A stretch of 64,000 nucleotides of DNA from Tardiphaga sp. 709. GTDB taxonomy: Bacteria > Pseudomonadota > Alphaproteobacteria > Rhizobiales > Xanthobacteraceae. Made by a program: the position numbers and the translations under genes. Of this stretch, positions 27,822 through 37,881 are shown in pieces (within the stretch, counting starts at the first letter, position 1; the number at the start of each line of letters is the position of its first letter). The stretch spans positions 4,400,501 to 4,464,500 of the forward strand of contig NZ_CP135529.1 in the NCBI RefSeq assembly GCF_032401055.1, written 5' to 3'. The notes below the pieces were generated by a model. The model ran no database searches and was not told the DNA's origin. It worked only from the letters and a program-made list of their open reading frames with translations.

Positions 27822-28601
27822 TCACCACCACGCGCCGACGGTCTCGGCGGGCGCGCTATCGGGCACGTCGCGATCCAGCGATCGATCCAGTGCGTTGAGC
27901 ACGCGGCGCTTCACGGCGTCGAACAGCGGTGAGGCACGGTCGCGGGGACGGGCGAGGCCGACATCGATCTCGGCGAACAGCCGGCCGGGCCGCGGACGCA
28001 TCACCAGCACGCGATCGGCCAGCACGACAGCTTCGTCGACGTCATGGGTGACAAGGATCAGCGTCGGCCGTGTATCGGCCCAGAGATCGAGGAGATGATC
28101 CTGCAGATCGCGGCGCGTGAAGGCGTCGAGCGCTGAGAACGGTTCGTCGAGCAGGAGTACTTCCGGCTGCGGCACCAATGCACGGGCAATGGCGACGCGC
28201 TGCGCCTGACCGCCGGACAATTCGCGCGGCCATGCCTTGGCTTTATCGGACAGGCCGACGCGCGCCAGGGCCTGCGCGACTTTCTCGCGCCGTGTGGCGA
28301 CGGGAAGGTCGGACAGGCCGAAGCCGATATTGTCGGCGACGCTCAGCCACGGCAGCAGCCGCGGCTCCTGGAAGATGATGCCGATTTTCTCGTGCGGCGC
28401 GCGGATATCGATATTGTCGATGCGGATGCTGCCGGTCGAGGCACGGTCGAGACCGGCGACGGCGCGCAGCAGCGTCGATTTTCCGCAGCCGGAGCCGCCG
28501 ATGATGGCAACGATCTCGCCCTGCGGGATTTGCGCGGTGAAGCGCTCGATCGCATGGACGCCGTTGGGATAGGTCTTGCCGACCTTGTCTAGGGCGAGCA
28601 T
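27822..28601 (-). CDS. ssuB: ABC transporter ATP-binding protein, sulfonate/nitrate type
   Basis: The ATPase of a sulfonate-type importer, 259 residues. Motifs in order are Walker A GGSGCGKST, the Q-loop IFQEPRLLPWLSV, signature LSGGQAQRVAIARAL, Walker B VLLLDEPFSALD and the switch histidine in LVTHDVDEAV. These match the SsuB/TauB/NrtD group. The start overlaps the ssuC stop at 28601. An antisense-derived extension in the longer frame is not real. It forms an operon with ssuC and ssuA. Confidence 0.9.
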   Translation of the reverse strand: MLALDKVGKTYPNGVHAIERFTAQIPQGEIVAIIGGSGCGKSTLLRAVAGLDRASTGSIRIDNIDIRAPHEKIGIIFQEPRLLPWLSVADNIGFGLSDLPVATRREKVAQALARVGLSDKAKAWPRELSGGQAQRVAIARALVPQPEVLLLDEPFSALDAFTRRDLQDHLLDLWADTRPTLILVTHDVDEAVVLADRVLVMRPRPGRLFAEIDVGLARPRDRASPLFDAVKRRVLNALDRSLDRDVPDSAPAETVGAWW

Positions 28602-29449
28602 CAGCTCTCTCCGCCCGGACGGAACGCATCCTGCCAGCGCAGCAGTGGCGTCGTGATCAATTCGATCAGCCAGTCGGTGGTCTTGCCGAGCAATGCGAAG
28701 ATGGTGATCGCGGCGAGGATCTGCGCCGGCTTGCCAAGCTGCTGGCCGTCGATCAGGAGATAGCCGAGCCCTTCGGAAGCGCCCATGAATTCGGCGGCGA
28801 CGACGAACATCCAGCCGAGCCCGAGGCCGACGCGGAGTGCAACAACATAGGCCGGCAGCACTGCGGGCAGCAGGATGCGGCGGATCATGGCGGGGCCGGA
28901 GAGGCGGAAGGTGCGGCCGACCTCGACGATCTTGCGATCGACCGAGAGGATCGCGCCCATCACGCCGAGATAAACGGGAAAGAACACGCCCACGGCAATC
29001 AACGCGACCTTCGAGGTTTCGAAAATGCCGAGCCACAGGATGAACAGCGGCACCCAGGCGATCGATGGAATGGCGCGCAGCGCCTGAACGGTGGGATCGA
29101 GCAACCGTCGTGCGATGCCCCAATAGCCGGAGATCGCGCCGAGCAGCGTTCCGGCGACGACGCCAAGCCCGAAGCCGGCGGCAACGCGCGACAGCGTCGT
29201 AGTGATATGGCGCCAGAGTTCGCCGCTTCGGGCGAGCTCCATGATGGTGGCAAAGACGCGCGATGGCGGCGGCACGAGTCGGCCATTCGACCAGCCGGAC
29301 CAAACTGCTAGCTCCCATGCCAGCGCGAGTGTCAGCGGCAGTACGATGCCCAGCGCCGGCCGCGCGAAACGCTGCCAGCGCCTGTTGGATGCGGATTTTT
29401 CATTGATCTCCGCGACGTCGGATGCGGTCGTGTCGAGCGTCATGGCCAT
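28601..29449 (-). CDS. ssuC: ABC transporter permease, sulfonate type
   Basis: The membrane subunit of the importer, about 282 residues with six helices. The segment LSVDRKIVEVGRTFRLSGPA is the cytoplasmic EAA-type loop that docks the ATPase. GLGLGWMFVVAAEFMGASEG is typical of SsuC/TauC. I start at 29449 (MAMTLD...); the ATG at 29443 is also possible, while a start at 29497 would fall inside a hairpin. It overlaps ssuB by one base. Confidence 0.88.
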   Translation of the reverse strand: MAMTLDTTASDVAEINEKSASNRRWQRFARPALGIVLPLTLALAWELAVWSGWSNGRLVPPPSRVFATIMELARSGELWRHITTTLSRVAAGFGLGVVAGTLLGAISGYWGIARRLLDPTVQALRAIPSIAWVPLFILWLGIFETSKVALIAVGVFFPVYLGVMGAILSVDRKIVEVGRTFRLSGPAMIRRILLPAVLPAYVVALRVGLGLGWMFVVAAEFMGASEGLGYLLIDGQQLGKPAQILAAITIFALLGKTTDWLIELITTPLLRWQDAFRPGGES

Positions 29450-29492
29450 AGCTGAAGCGCGTCTCGATTTGGTTTGCAAGGTGGTCAAAAGC

Positions 29493-29520
29493 TTCACCCT
29501 CCCTTTGCAGGGAGGGTGAA
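29493..29520 (-). promoter_or_regulatory. Perfect hairpin between ssuA and ssuC
   Basis: TTCACCCTCCCT and AGGGAGGGTGAA form a 12-bp stem with a TTGC loop, in the spacer after the ssuA stop (29546) and before the ssuC start (29449). No T run follows leftward. Such hairpins often protect the upstream message, which would give more binding protein than permease. Confidence 0.55.
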
Positions 29521-29545
29521 GGATGGCTTCGCAGGTGCGAGAGGC

Positions 29546-30520
29546 TTAGCTCTTCGGCAGTGGAACTTGATCGTCGATCAAAGCGTCGACCGTTGCCTTC
29601 ACATCAACTTTGGCGTCGATCACACCGGCCTGCTGCAATGCCAAGCCTGCGGCGAGGATGGACTCGCGCTGCGGTGCGCCGATGCGGCTGTGGGTCAGCT
29701 CGGTGCGTTCCTTGAGCTGCTTGTCGACGACGGCGTCGGGCAGCTTGGTGACGCCGATAAAGGCCTTCTTCAGCTCGGGATAATTCTCCAGCGAATATTT
29801 GCGGGCGTCCTCATAGACGGCGAGCACACGGCGGGCGGCATCCGGATAATCTTTCAGGAATTGCTCGCGCACATTGAGGATGCCCCAGGTGTTGGCGTCG
29901 GGCTTGCGGAAGAACAGCTTGGCGCCGTCCTCAACCTCGGCCTGCGCCATCATCGGATCGAGTCCGGCCCATGCATCGACGTCGCCGCGGATCAGCGCGG
30001 CCTTGCCGTCGGCATGCTGCAGCAGAACTGGCGTGATGTCCTTGTCGGTCAGGCCGGCGCCGAGCAAAGCGCGGACCAGGAAAATGTGGGGATCGGTGCC
30101 GCGGGTCACCGCGACCCGCTTGCCCTTGAGATCGGCGACGGAGGCGATCTTGGAGTCCTTGCCGGTGACCAGCGCCGTCCATTCCGGACGCGAATAGACA
30201 TAGACCGACTTGATCGGGTTGCCGTTGATTTTTGCCACCAGCGCGGCGGAGCCCGCGGTCGAGCCGAAATCGATGGACCCCGCATTGAGGAATTCGAGCG
30301 CCTTGTTGGAGCCGGCCGACTGTACCCAGGTGATCTTCACGCCGTCCTTGGCGAATTCCTTCTCCAGCAGGCCATTCTGCTTGAGGATGATGGAGACCGG
30401 ATTGTAGGTCGCCCAATCGAGCCGGATTTCCTTGAGCGGCTCGGCGGCGAAGGTAGCTCCGGGCAGCAGTGCAGCCGCAGCAATCAGACCGGCGACAGCG
30501 CGCCGTGACATCGTGAACAT
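29546..30520 (-). CDS. ssuA: Aliphatic sulfonate ABC transporter substrate-binding protein
   Basis: The periplasmic binding protein of the importer, 324 residues. A signal peptide with the arginine pair SRRAVAGLIAAAALLP ends near ATFAAEP. The mature chain starts with EIRLDWATYNPVSIILKQNG. It has the SsuA signature GSTAGSAALVA and the hinge block GKRVAVTRGTDPHIFLVRAL. The family binds alkanesulfonates, though nitrate or taurine relatives cannot be ruled out. The likely promoter is in 30521-30640. No monooxygenase (ssuD) gene is near. Confidence 0.88.
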   Translation of the reverse strand: MFTMSRRAVAGLIAAAALLPGATFAAEPLKEIRLDWATYNPVSIILKQNGLLEKEFAKDGVKITWVQSAGSNKALEFLNAGSIDFGSTAGSAALVAKINGNPIKSVYVYSRPEWTALVTGKDSKIASVADLKGKRVAVTRGTDPHIFLVRALLGAGLTDKDITPVLLQHADGKAALIRGDVDAWAGLDPMMAQAEVEDGAKLFFRKPDANTWGILNVREQFLKDYPDAARRVLAVYEDARKYSLENYPELKKAFIGVTKLPDAVVDKQLKERTELTHSRIGAPQRESILAAGLALQQAGVIDAKVDVKATVDALIDDQVPLPKS

Positions 30521-30791
30521 TCTGGTCTCTCCCTGATGGACTGTCGAAACGTGAGGTTCGAAGGCGACTTACATCCTGCGGGCGTCATGGCACCATGCCG
30601 GGGTCGCTCTGTGTGCGAAAACGTGCTTTAATTTCAATTAGTTATGGTGTTTCGTCAACGAGAAGATATGATGCGCCAAGGACACCGCCGCGAGAACGTT
30701 GTTGCCCGGATTGCGCAAAAGGCAGCATGGACTAGCTGTGGGGCTACAATCACCGTGACAGCGCTTGCGCCGTCCGATATCCGGGTTGTTC

Positions 30792-33588
30792 ATGGACAGC
30801 GTTGCTACACAAGACAGACCGACAACCGAAACCGACTTCGACACGACGCGGATTACCGCCGAGATCGATGCGCTTGCAGCGCAGCATCGCGGCAAGAACG
30901 ATTTGTTTCGCGCCGCGGTCGCCAAGCTGCTGAAGGCGGAACTGCTCAAGGCCAGTGAAGCCGCCGAGGCCGTCCTGTTAAAGGACCGCCACGGCCGACG
31001 CTGTGCCGAGCAGCTCTGCCACGTGCAGGATGAGATCATCCGCATGCTGTTCGCCGCGGCGACGAAGCATCTGTATCATTCGCCAATCCCGTCCGGTGCC
31101 GAACGCATGGCGGTGGTCTCTACCGGCGGCTATGGCCGTGGGCTGATGGCGCCGGAATCCGACATCGATCTGCTGTTCATCCTGCCCTACAAGCAGACCG
31201 CCTGGGGCGAACAGGTCGCCGAAGTCATTCTGTATTGCCTGTGGGACATGGGCCTGAAGGTCGGCCACGCTACGCGTTCGGTGGATGAATCGATCCGCCA
31301 GGCGCGCGGTGACATGACGATCCGCACCGCGATTCTGGAGACGCGCTTCCTCACCGGCGATCAGGCTCTGTACGACGAACTCGTCACGCGCTTCGACGCC
31401 GAAGTCGTGCAGGGCACCGCCGCCGAATTCGTCACCGCCAAGCTCGCCGAACGCGAGGAGCGCCATCGCCGCGGCGGCCAGTCGCGCTATCTGGTCGAAC
31501 CCAACGTCAAGGATGGCAAGGGCGGCCTGCGCGATCTGCACACCGTGTTCTGGATAGCTAAATACGTTTATCGCGTGCGCGACAGCAAGGAGCTGGTGGC
31601 GCGGGGCGTGTTCGATCCGCAGGAATACCGCACCTTCAAGCGTTGCGAAGACTTCCTGTGGTCGGTCCGCTGCAATATCCACTTCCTGACCAAACGGCCG
31701 GAAGAGCGGCTGTCTTTTGACCTGCAGCGCGAGATTGCGGTCCGCCTCGGCTATACCTCGCATCCCGGTATGCAGGACGTCGAGCGCTTCATGAAGCACT
31801 ACTTCCTGATTGCCAAGGAAGTCGGCGATCTCACCGCGATCCTGTGCGCCAAGCTCGAAGACCAGCAGGCCAAGCCGGCGCCAGCGCTGACGCGCATGAT
31901 GGCCAAGCTGCGGCCCGAGATGCATCGCCGCCGGCTGCCGGACAGCGATGCGTTCATCATCGACAACAACCGCATCAACCTTGCTGCGCCTGACGTGTTC
32001 AAGGAAGACCCGATCAACCTGATCCGGTTCTTCCGACTGGCACAGAAGCACAATCTGGCCTTCCATCCCGATGCGATGCGGACCGCGACGCGCTCGCTCC
32101 GGCTGATCACGCCCGAGATCCGCGAGAACGCCGAAGCCAACGCGCTGTTTATGGAGATACTGACCTCGGACAATGCCGAGATCGTGTTGCGGCGGATGAA
32201 CGAGACCGGCGTACTCGGTCATTTCATTCGTGCCTTCGGCCGCATCGTGTCGATGATGCAGTTCAACATGTATCATCACTATACGGTGGATGAGCATCTG
32301 CTGCGGTGTGTCGGCATCCTTCAGGAGATCGAGCGCGGCGGCAACGACGAGTTCGTTGTTGCCAGCGATCTGATGCGCAAGATCCGCCCGGAACATCGGG
32401 CGGTGATCTATATCACGGTGTTGCTGCATGACATCGCCAAGGGGCGTCCGGAGGATCACTCCATCGCCGGCGCCAAGGTGGCGCGGCGGCTATGCCCGCG
32501 GCTCGGATTCAACGCTGCGGACACGGACCTCGTCGCATGGCTGATCGAGGAACATCTCACCATGTCCACGGTTGCGCAGTCGCGCGACCTGTCGGATAGC
32601 AAGACCATCGAGAATTTCGCCGCCGTCGTGCAGTCCGTTGAGCAGATGAAGCTGCTGACGATTCTCACCACCGCCGATATCCGCGGCGTCGGTCCCGGCG
32701 TCTGGAACGGCTGGAAGGCGCAGCTGATCCGGACGCTGTATTACGAAACCGAGCCGGTGCTGACCGGTGGTTTCTCCGAGGTCAATCGCGCACAGCGCAT
32801 AGCATCGGCGCAGGCCGAATTCCGCCGTGCCTTCACCGAGTGGCCCGAGCAGGATCTCAACGCCTATATTCTGCGGCACTATCCGGCCTACTGGCTCAAG
32901 GTCGAGCTCGACCGCAAGATTCGCCATGCGCGTTTCCTGCGCGCATCGGAAGAGGCCGGGCACAAGCTCGCGATCAATGTCGGATTCGATGAAGCCCGCG
33001 GCGTCACCGAGCTCACGATTCTGGCCGTCGACCATCCCTGGCTGCTGTCGATTATCGCCGGCGCATGCGCCGCAGCCGGCGCCAATATCGTCGACGCGCA
33101 GATCTACACGACAACCGACGGTCGCGCACTCGACACCATCGCGATCTCCCGGGAATACGATCGCGATGACGACGAAGGCCGCCGTGCCACACGAGATCGG
33201 CGACATGATCGAGGACGTGCTCGAAGGCAAGGTGCGGCTGCCGGAAACCGTGGCCAAGCGCGCCTCGACCAAAGGCAAGATCAGGGCCTTCACGGTAGAG
33301 CCGGAAGTCATCGTCAACAACCAGTGGTCAGATCGCTATACGGTGATCGAGGTCTCGGGGCTCGACCGGCCGGGTCTGCTGTATCAACTGACCACGGCGA
33401 TCTCGAAGCTCAACCTCAATATTGCTTCGGCGCATGTGGCGACCTTCGGCGAGCGCGCGCGCGACGTGTTCTATGTCACCGATTTGCTCGGCGCGCAGAT
33501 CAATGCCCCGACGCGTCAGGCTGCGATCAAGCGCGCGTTGATCCATCTGCTGGCAAACGGCGATCTCGCGGAGAAGCCGGCGGCGTAG
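30792..33588 (+). pseudogene. glnD: Bifunctional uridylyltransferase/uridylyl-removing enzyme GlnD, frameshifted
   Basis: GlnD senses glutamine and modifies PII proteins. The frame from ATG 30792 carries the nucleotidyltransferase motif STGGYGRGLMAPESDIDLLF and the HD domain LLHDIAKGRPEDHS (~545). The first ACT domain is interrupted. Near 33195 (CGAGATCGG) one extra base shifts the frame; removing it restores RRATRIGDMIEDVLEG and an uninterrupted product of about 931 residues with both ACT domains, ending HLLANGDLAEKPAA. The raw frame instead runs out of frame to 33629. It may be a true mutation losing glutamine sensing or a sequence error. The last 66 bases recur at 34808-34873. Confidence 0.88.
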
Positions 33589-33705
33589 GGGGCACGCGGT
33601 GGGAGGGTGATCGATACAGTTTGAAGTAAACAGCCGACAATCTGTCAGCAATGCTTTGCTACGACGTGTTCCGCGCTGCAAAAAGCAAACTGAAGCTCGA
33701 GGTTG

Positions 33706-34791
33706 GTGTTGCCCAAACCACTCCGCAAATTGTTCTGGTGGCCGGCAGTTGTCGGCATACTCTTTGTTGGCGGCGTGGCCGTATTTAGTCTCCAGCGTTG
33801 GGCGAGTTCGAACAGCAGCTCGGATGATCTCGGTCGCAGGGACAGGGGCTTTTACCTCGCCGCATCTGTCAAGAATGCTGCGTTACTCGTGAAAAGCGGT
33901 GCGGACGACAATTTGCAGCTGCTTCTGATTGATTTTCAAAGCGGACGGAAAATTAGACTTCGCAGCGAACGCGCGCATTTGTCATCGGCCTATCTGTCGT
34001 CGGACGGGGCACGGTTATTATTCTCCCGTGTTCCATTAGGCGAACAGCAGGGCTACGAATTGGTGTCATGTGCGACGGATACGTTTTCCTGCCGCAGCAT
34101 CGTCAAGAGCAGCGGTTCGATTCACTCTGCATTTGAAATTTCCAACGGTCGATTTCTCTACGTTTCGAGTCCGTACTTTAAAGCCTACGATGGCCGCTTA
34201 AGACTGAACCGCAACGATATCTGGATGTTTGATCCAGCAGTCGGCGCGCGCCAACTGACTGACTTTCAGTTGTACGAGCTGCACTCCCTTAGTCTGGGTG
34301 GTGCATCGCTGTACTTTTCTGCGCTGGGCTCACCGTCGCAAAAGCCGATCATTCCAAAACAGGATCCCAGTTCGAACCGCCAGAGCAGTATTTTTCAACT
34401 CCCCTTCGATGCGGTGAAAGGCTTCCTCAGCGTGCCTTCCACGACGCTATCGCCATCCTTCGAAGCATCCGGCATCGCTACCCGTCCAAGCGCTTCGGCC
34501 GATGCTTCGCTGGTGGCATTCCTGAGGACGAGGACCGACATTGGTGCCTATCGCTACGATTTGGTGGTCGCGGACCTCAAAACCGGCGCCGAACGCTTGA
34601 TTACTGCACCTGGACGGGGCTTCTCACGCCCCGTAGTGATTGGCGATAATATCTATGTCAGCTTTACCAATGGCGATCGGGTGACCATCAGACGCTATGG
34701 TCGAGACGAAGTGGAGATGCTGTCCGTCGCCGAAATCGACGACGCGTCTGTTGCGTCGGCTGAAGTGGTTGATCTGAAAATAGCGCCCTAA
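33706..34791 (+). CDS. Membrane-anchored beta-propeller-like protein, function unknown
   Basis: A protein of about 361 residues. One N-terminal membrane helix (~11-30, WWPAVVGILFVGGVAVF) is followed by an extracytoplasmic domain with repeated beta-strand units: YLSSDGARLLFSRV, NDIWMFDPAVGARQL, ASADASLVAFLRTR and YDLVVADLKTGAERLI. The pattern is that of TolB/WD40-like propellers, about six repeats. The start could be TTG 33703, GTG 33706 or TTG 33709. The codon and base use look more AT-rich than neighbours. It is bracketed by the true glnD 3' end and a diverged second copy, which suggests acquisition. Confidence 0.6.
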   Translation: MLPKPLRKLFWWPAVVGILFVGGVAVFSLQRWASSNSSSDDLGRRDRGFYLAASVKNAALLVKSGADDNLQLLLIDFQSGRKIRLRSERAHLSSAYLSSDGARLLFSRVPLGEQQGYELVSCATDTFSCRSIVKSSGSIHSAFEISNGRFLYVSSPYFKAYDGRLRLNRNDIWMFDPAVGARQLTDFQLYELHSLSLGGASLYFSALGSPSQKPIIPKQDPSSNRQSSIFQLPFDAVKGFLSVPSTTLSPSFEASGIATRPSASADASLVAFLRTRTDIGAYRYDLVVADLKTGAERLITAPGRGFSRPVVIGDNIYVSFTNGDRVTIRRYGRDEVEMLSVAEIDDASVASAEVVDLKIAP

Positions 34792-34807
34792 ACTATCGCC
34801 ATGAGCG

Positions 34808-34873
34808 GCGATCGAGCGCGCGCTGATCCATTTGCTGGCGAATGGCGATGCGGCGGAGAAGCCAGCGGCGTAA
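34808..34873 (+). pseudogene. Remnant second copy of the glnD 3' end
   Basis: Twenty-one codons plus stop (AIERALIHLLANGDAAEKPAA) match the glnD ending (AIKRALIHLLANGDLAEKPAA). DNA identity is about 56 of 66 bases, and most differences are silent. This shows that the copy diverged as a working gene end and not as a recent duplication. It starts 16 bases after the propeller gene's stop and is followed at 34901 by a palindromic repeat. Confidence 0.85.
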
Positions 34874-34900
34874 GTGCATTTGCCGCTTTGACCTCTCCAC

Positions 34901-34990
34901 GTCATTGCGAGAAGCGAAGCGACGCGACGCGGCAATCCAGAAAGGCGCAGGCGAAGAAAGACTGGATTGCTTCGCTTAGCTCGCAATGAC
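34901..34990. repeat. Dispersed palindromic repeat, family D (GTCATTGCGA ends)
   Basis: The ends GTCATTGCGA and TCGCAATGAC are perfect inverted copies. Inner arms AAGCGAAGC and GCTTCGCTT, and GGCAATCCAG and CTGGATTGC, also pair. This element type is scattered in related genomes. It lies between the glnD-tail remnant and the ogt stop codon. Confidence 0.75.
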
Positions 34991-35002
34991 GGCTGAGAGA
35001 AT

Positions 35003-35524
35003 CTACTTCACTGCAACGCCTTCATGCTCCAGCAGCCAGCGCTTGCGGGCGATGCCGCCGCCATAGCCGGTGAGCGAACCGTTGGCGCCGATCAGGCGAT
35101 GGCAGGGCACGACGACACTCAGGGGATTTGCACCATTGGCATGACCGACGGCGCGCATCGCATTGGGCACGCCGAGTTGCGCCGCCAGCGTGCCGTAGCT
35201 GAGTGTGCTGCCTGCAGGGATTTTTCGCAGTGCCGTCCAGATACGGTTCTGAAACGGCGTGCCGGGGATGTGGCAGGTGATGCCATCGAGTTGGTTGAGG
35301 TCGCCGTCGAAATAGCGTGAGAGTGCGGTGCGGATTTCGGATGGTGCCGAGTTCTCGATCAGTTCGACCGTCCCATAGTAACGACGCAGCAAAGTCAGCA
35401 AGCGCTCTTCGTAATCGATCCAGTCGAGTGCGCAGAGTGCGCCACCGTGGTTCGTCGCCAGCAGCGCGATGCCGATCGGGGTGTCGAGCCGGTCGAGAGT
35501 CAGTGGGATGGGTTGCTTCGCCAT
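35003..35524 (-). CDS. ogt: Methylated-DNA-protein-cysteine methyltransferase
   Basis: A suicide DNA-repair enzyme that takes alkyl groups from O6-alkylguanine, 173 residues. The catalytic motif is VVVPCHRL (Pro140-Cys141-His142-Arg143). The helix-turn-helix block is LSYGTLAAQLGVPNAMRAVG, containing the arginine finger, and GYGGGIARKRWLLEHE closes the fold. No Ada-type N-terminal domain is present. It is transcribed leftward, downstream of phaR, which ends 89 bases before it. Confidence 0.93.
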   Translation of the reverse strand: MAKQPIPLTLDRLDTPIGIALLATNHGGALCALDWIDYEERLLTLLRRYYGTVELIENSAPSEIRTALSRYFDGDLNQLDGITCHIPGTPFQNRIWTALRKIPAGSTLSYGTLAAQLGVPNAMRAVGHANGANPLSVVVPCHRLIGANGSLTGYGGGIARKRWLLEHEGVAVK

Positions 35525-35550
35525 GGCGATGTTGCGCTCATCAAATGGAA

Positions 35551-35582
35551 ACGCCGACCGTAGGTGTTGTTACGGCCGGCGT
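35551..35582 (-). terminator. Candidate terminator hairpin after phaR
   Basis: ACGCCGACCGTA and TACGGCCGGCGT pair at 11 of 12 positions around an 8-base loop, 30 bases past the phaR stop. Read leftward it ends in TTTCC, a weak T tract. Confidence 0.5.
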
Positions 35583-35612
35583 CATTCCGATTTCCGATAA
35601 GTAAGCCGCGAA

Positions 35613-36212
35613 TTATTCCGGCTTCGGCTCGTGCGACATGCGCTCGAGGCGTTCCTGCATTTCCTTCATCTGGCGACGCAGGTCATCCATGGTGTCGGCA
35701 GGCTCAGCGGTCGGCTCCGGCGCCTTTTCCGGCTCCGCCGCCGCAGCGCCGCCGCGCGGCGGCACGAACGGCTTGAACATCGCGAAGGTCTGCTGAAACA
35801 ATTCCATGTTGCGACGAACGGTTTCCTCAAGCGGCGCGAACGGCGTCATGCTGAACGTGTTCGTCATCTGCTTGCGGAATTTCTCCTGCTCGCGCGTCAG
35901 GCTGTCGATGGACTGCTCAAGATACTTCGGCACCACCATCTGCATGCTGTCGCCATAGAAGCGGATCAGCTGGCGTAGGAAAGTGGTCGGCAGCAGATTC
36001 TGGCCAGCCTTGTTTTCCTGTTCGAAGATGATCTGGGCCAGCACCGAGCGGGTAATATCGTCGCCGGTCTTGGCGTCATAGACGAGAAAATCCTCGCCGT
36101 CCTTTACCATCGCAGCGAGATCTTCAAGCGTCACGTAAGTGCTTGTTCCGGTATTATAAAGCCGGCGGTTCGCATATTTTTTGATTGTCGTGGGTTGATC
36201 TGATTTCGCCAT
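35613..36212 (-). CDS. phaR: Polyhydroxyalkanoate synthesis repressor PhaR
   Basis: A DNA- and PHA-binding repressor of phasin and PHA genes, 199 residues. The N-terminal domain has IKKYANRRLYNTGTSTYVTL, the hallmark of PhaR, and the LAQIIFEQE helix. The C-terminal half is amphipathic and ends in a coiled-coil-like MDDLRRQMKEMQERLERM segment after an Ala/Pro/Glu linker. It is divergent from phaA. Confidence 0.93.
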   Translation of the reverse strand: MAKSDQPTTIKKYANRRLYNTGTSTYVTLEDLAAMVKDGEDFLVYDAKTGDDITRSVLAQIIFEQENKAGQNLLPTTFLRQLIRFYGDSMQMVVPKYLEQSIDSLTREQEKFRKQMTNTFSMTPFAPLEETVRRNMELFQQTFAMFKPFVPPRGGAAAAEPEKAPEPTAEPADTMDDLRRQMKEMQERLERMSHEPKPE

Positions 36213-36519
36213 GGGGGCTCACACATACGGACCGAGGACAGGGAACCTTACGGCAGCGCGCCATAAGGTTGTCGAACAACGCAATGCAATAAAGTAAGCA
36301 CTTTCAAAGGGGCTCGGCTACCGTTTTGTGCGTCACGGTTAAAATGGCAGCAGTCTTGTGCTATGCAAAGCGACATCCGTGCCATTTTGCGTGCGTTGCG
36401 GCCGTAATTTGGCGTCGGGCCAATTGACAGGGCACCCCTCAGTTAACAGGATAGTTTGCAACGCGGCCCCCGCCATCCTGGCTCTGACCGTCGAAAAAAC
36501 CTCAACACAGGAGATGTCC
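36213..36519. other. Divergent intergenic region between phaR and phaA
   Basis: No gene is visible. The region includes several TGC-rich stretches (GCAATGCAATA near 36285, TTGCGTGCGTTGCGG near 36387) that could be PhaR targets. A TTGACA hexamer at 36424-36429 lies 90 bases before phaA without a good -10 partner. An open frame extending phaA upstream to 36358 is not credible because a GGAG ribosome site precedes 36520. Confidence 0.45.
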
Positions 36520-37698
<1,179 letters not shown>

Positions 37699-37759
37699 TC
37701 CTTACGCGCTGCGTGCTGAAAACATCAGCTCGCGTGTGCACTGCACACACTGCTACAAC

Positions 37760-37790
37760 AAAATGCCCGGCGCTTTGCGTCGGGCATTTT
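37760..37790 (+). terminator. Intrinsic terminator between phaA and phaB
   Basis: AAAATGCCCG and CGGGCATTTT pair perfectly around an 11-base loop, with inner GC/GC pairs. The flanking A and T runs make it bidirectional. It suggests phaB has its own promoter at 37791-37880. Confidence 0.85.
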
Positions 37791-37881
37791 CGCTTGATGG
37801 TCCAATTCTGCTTGATGTTCATCGTATCGCCGGATTAATTCGTAGCTATAACTACAAAAGAGATTTGTGGAGGGATCGATC

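Noticed and set aside
32827-33588. A separate rightward gene overlapping the end of glnD
   Set aside because: The in-frame part is the true glnD C-terminus read past the frameshift; the part before 33195 is shadow sequence.
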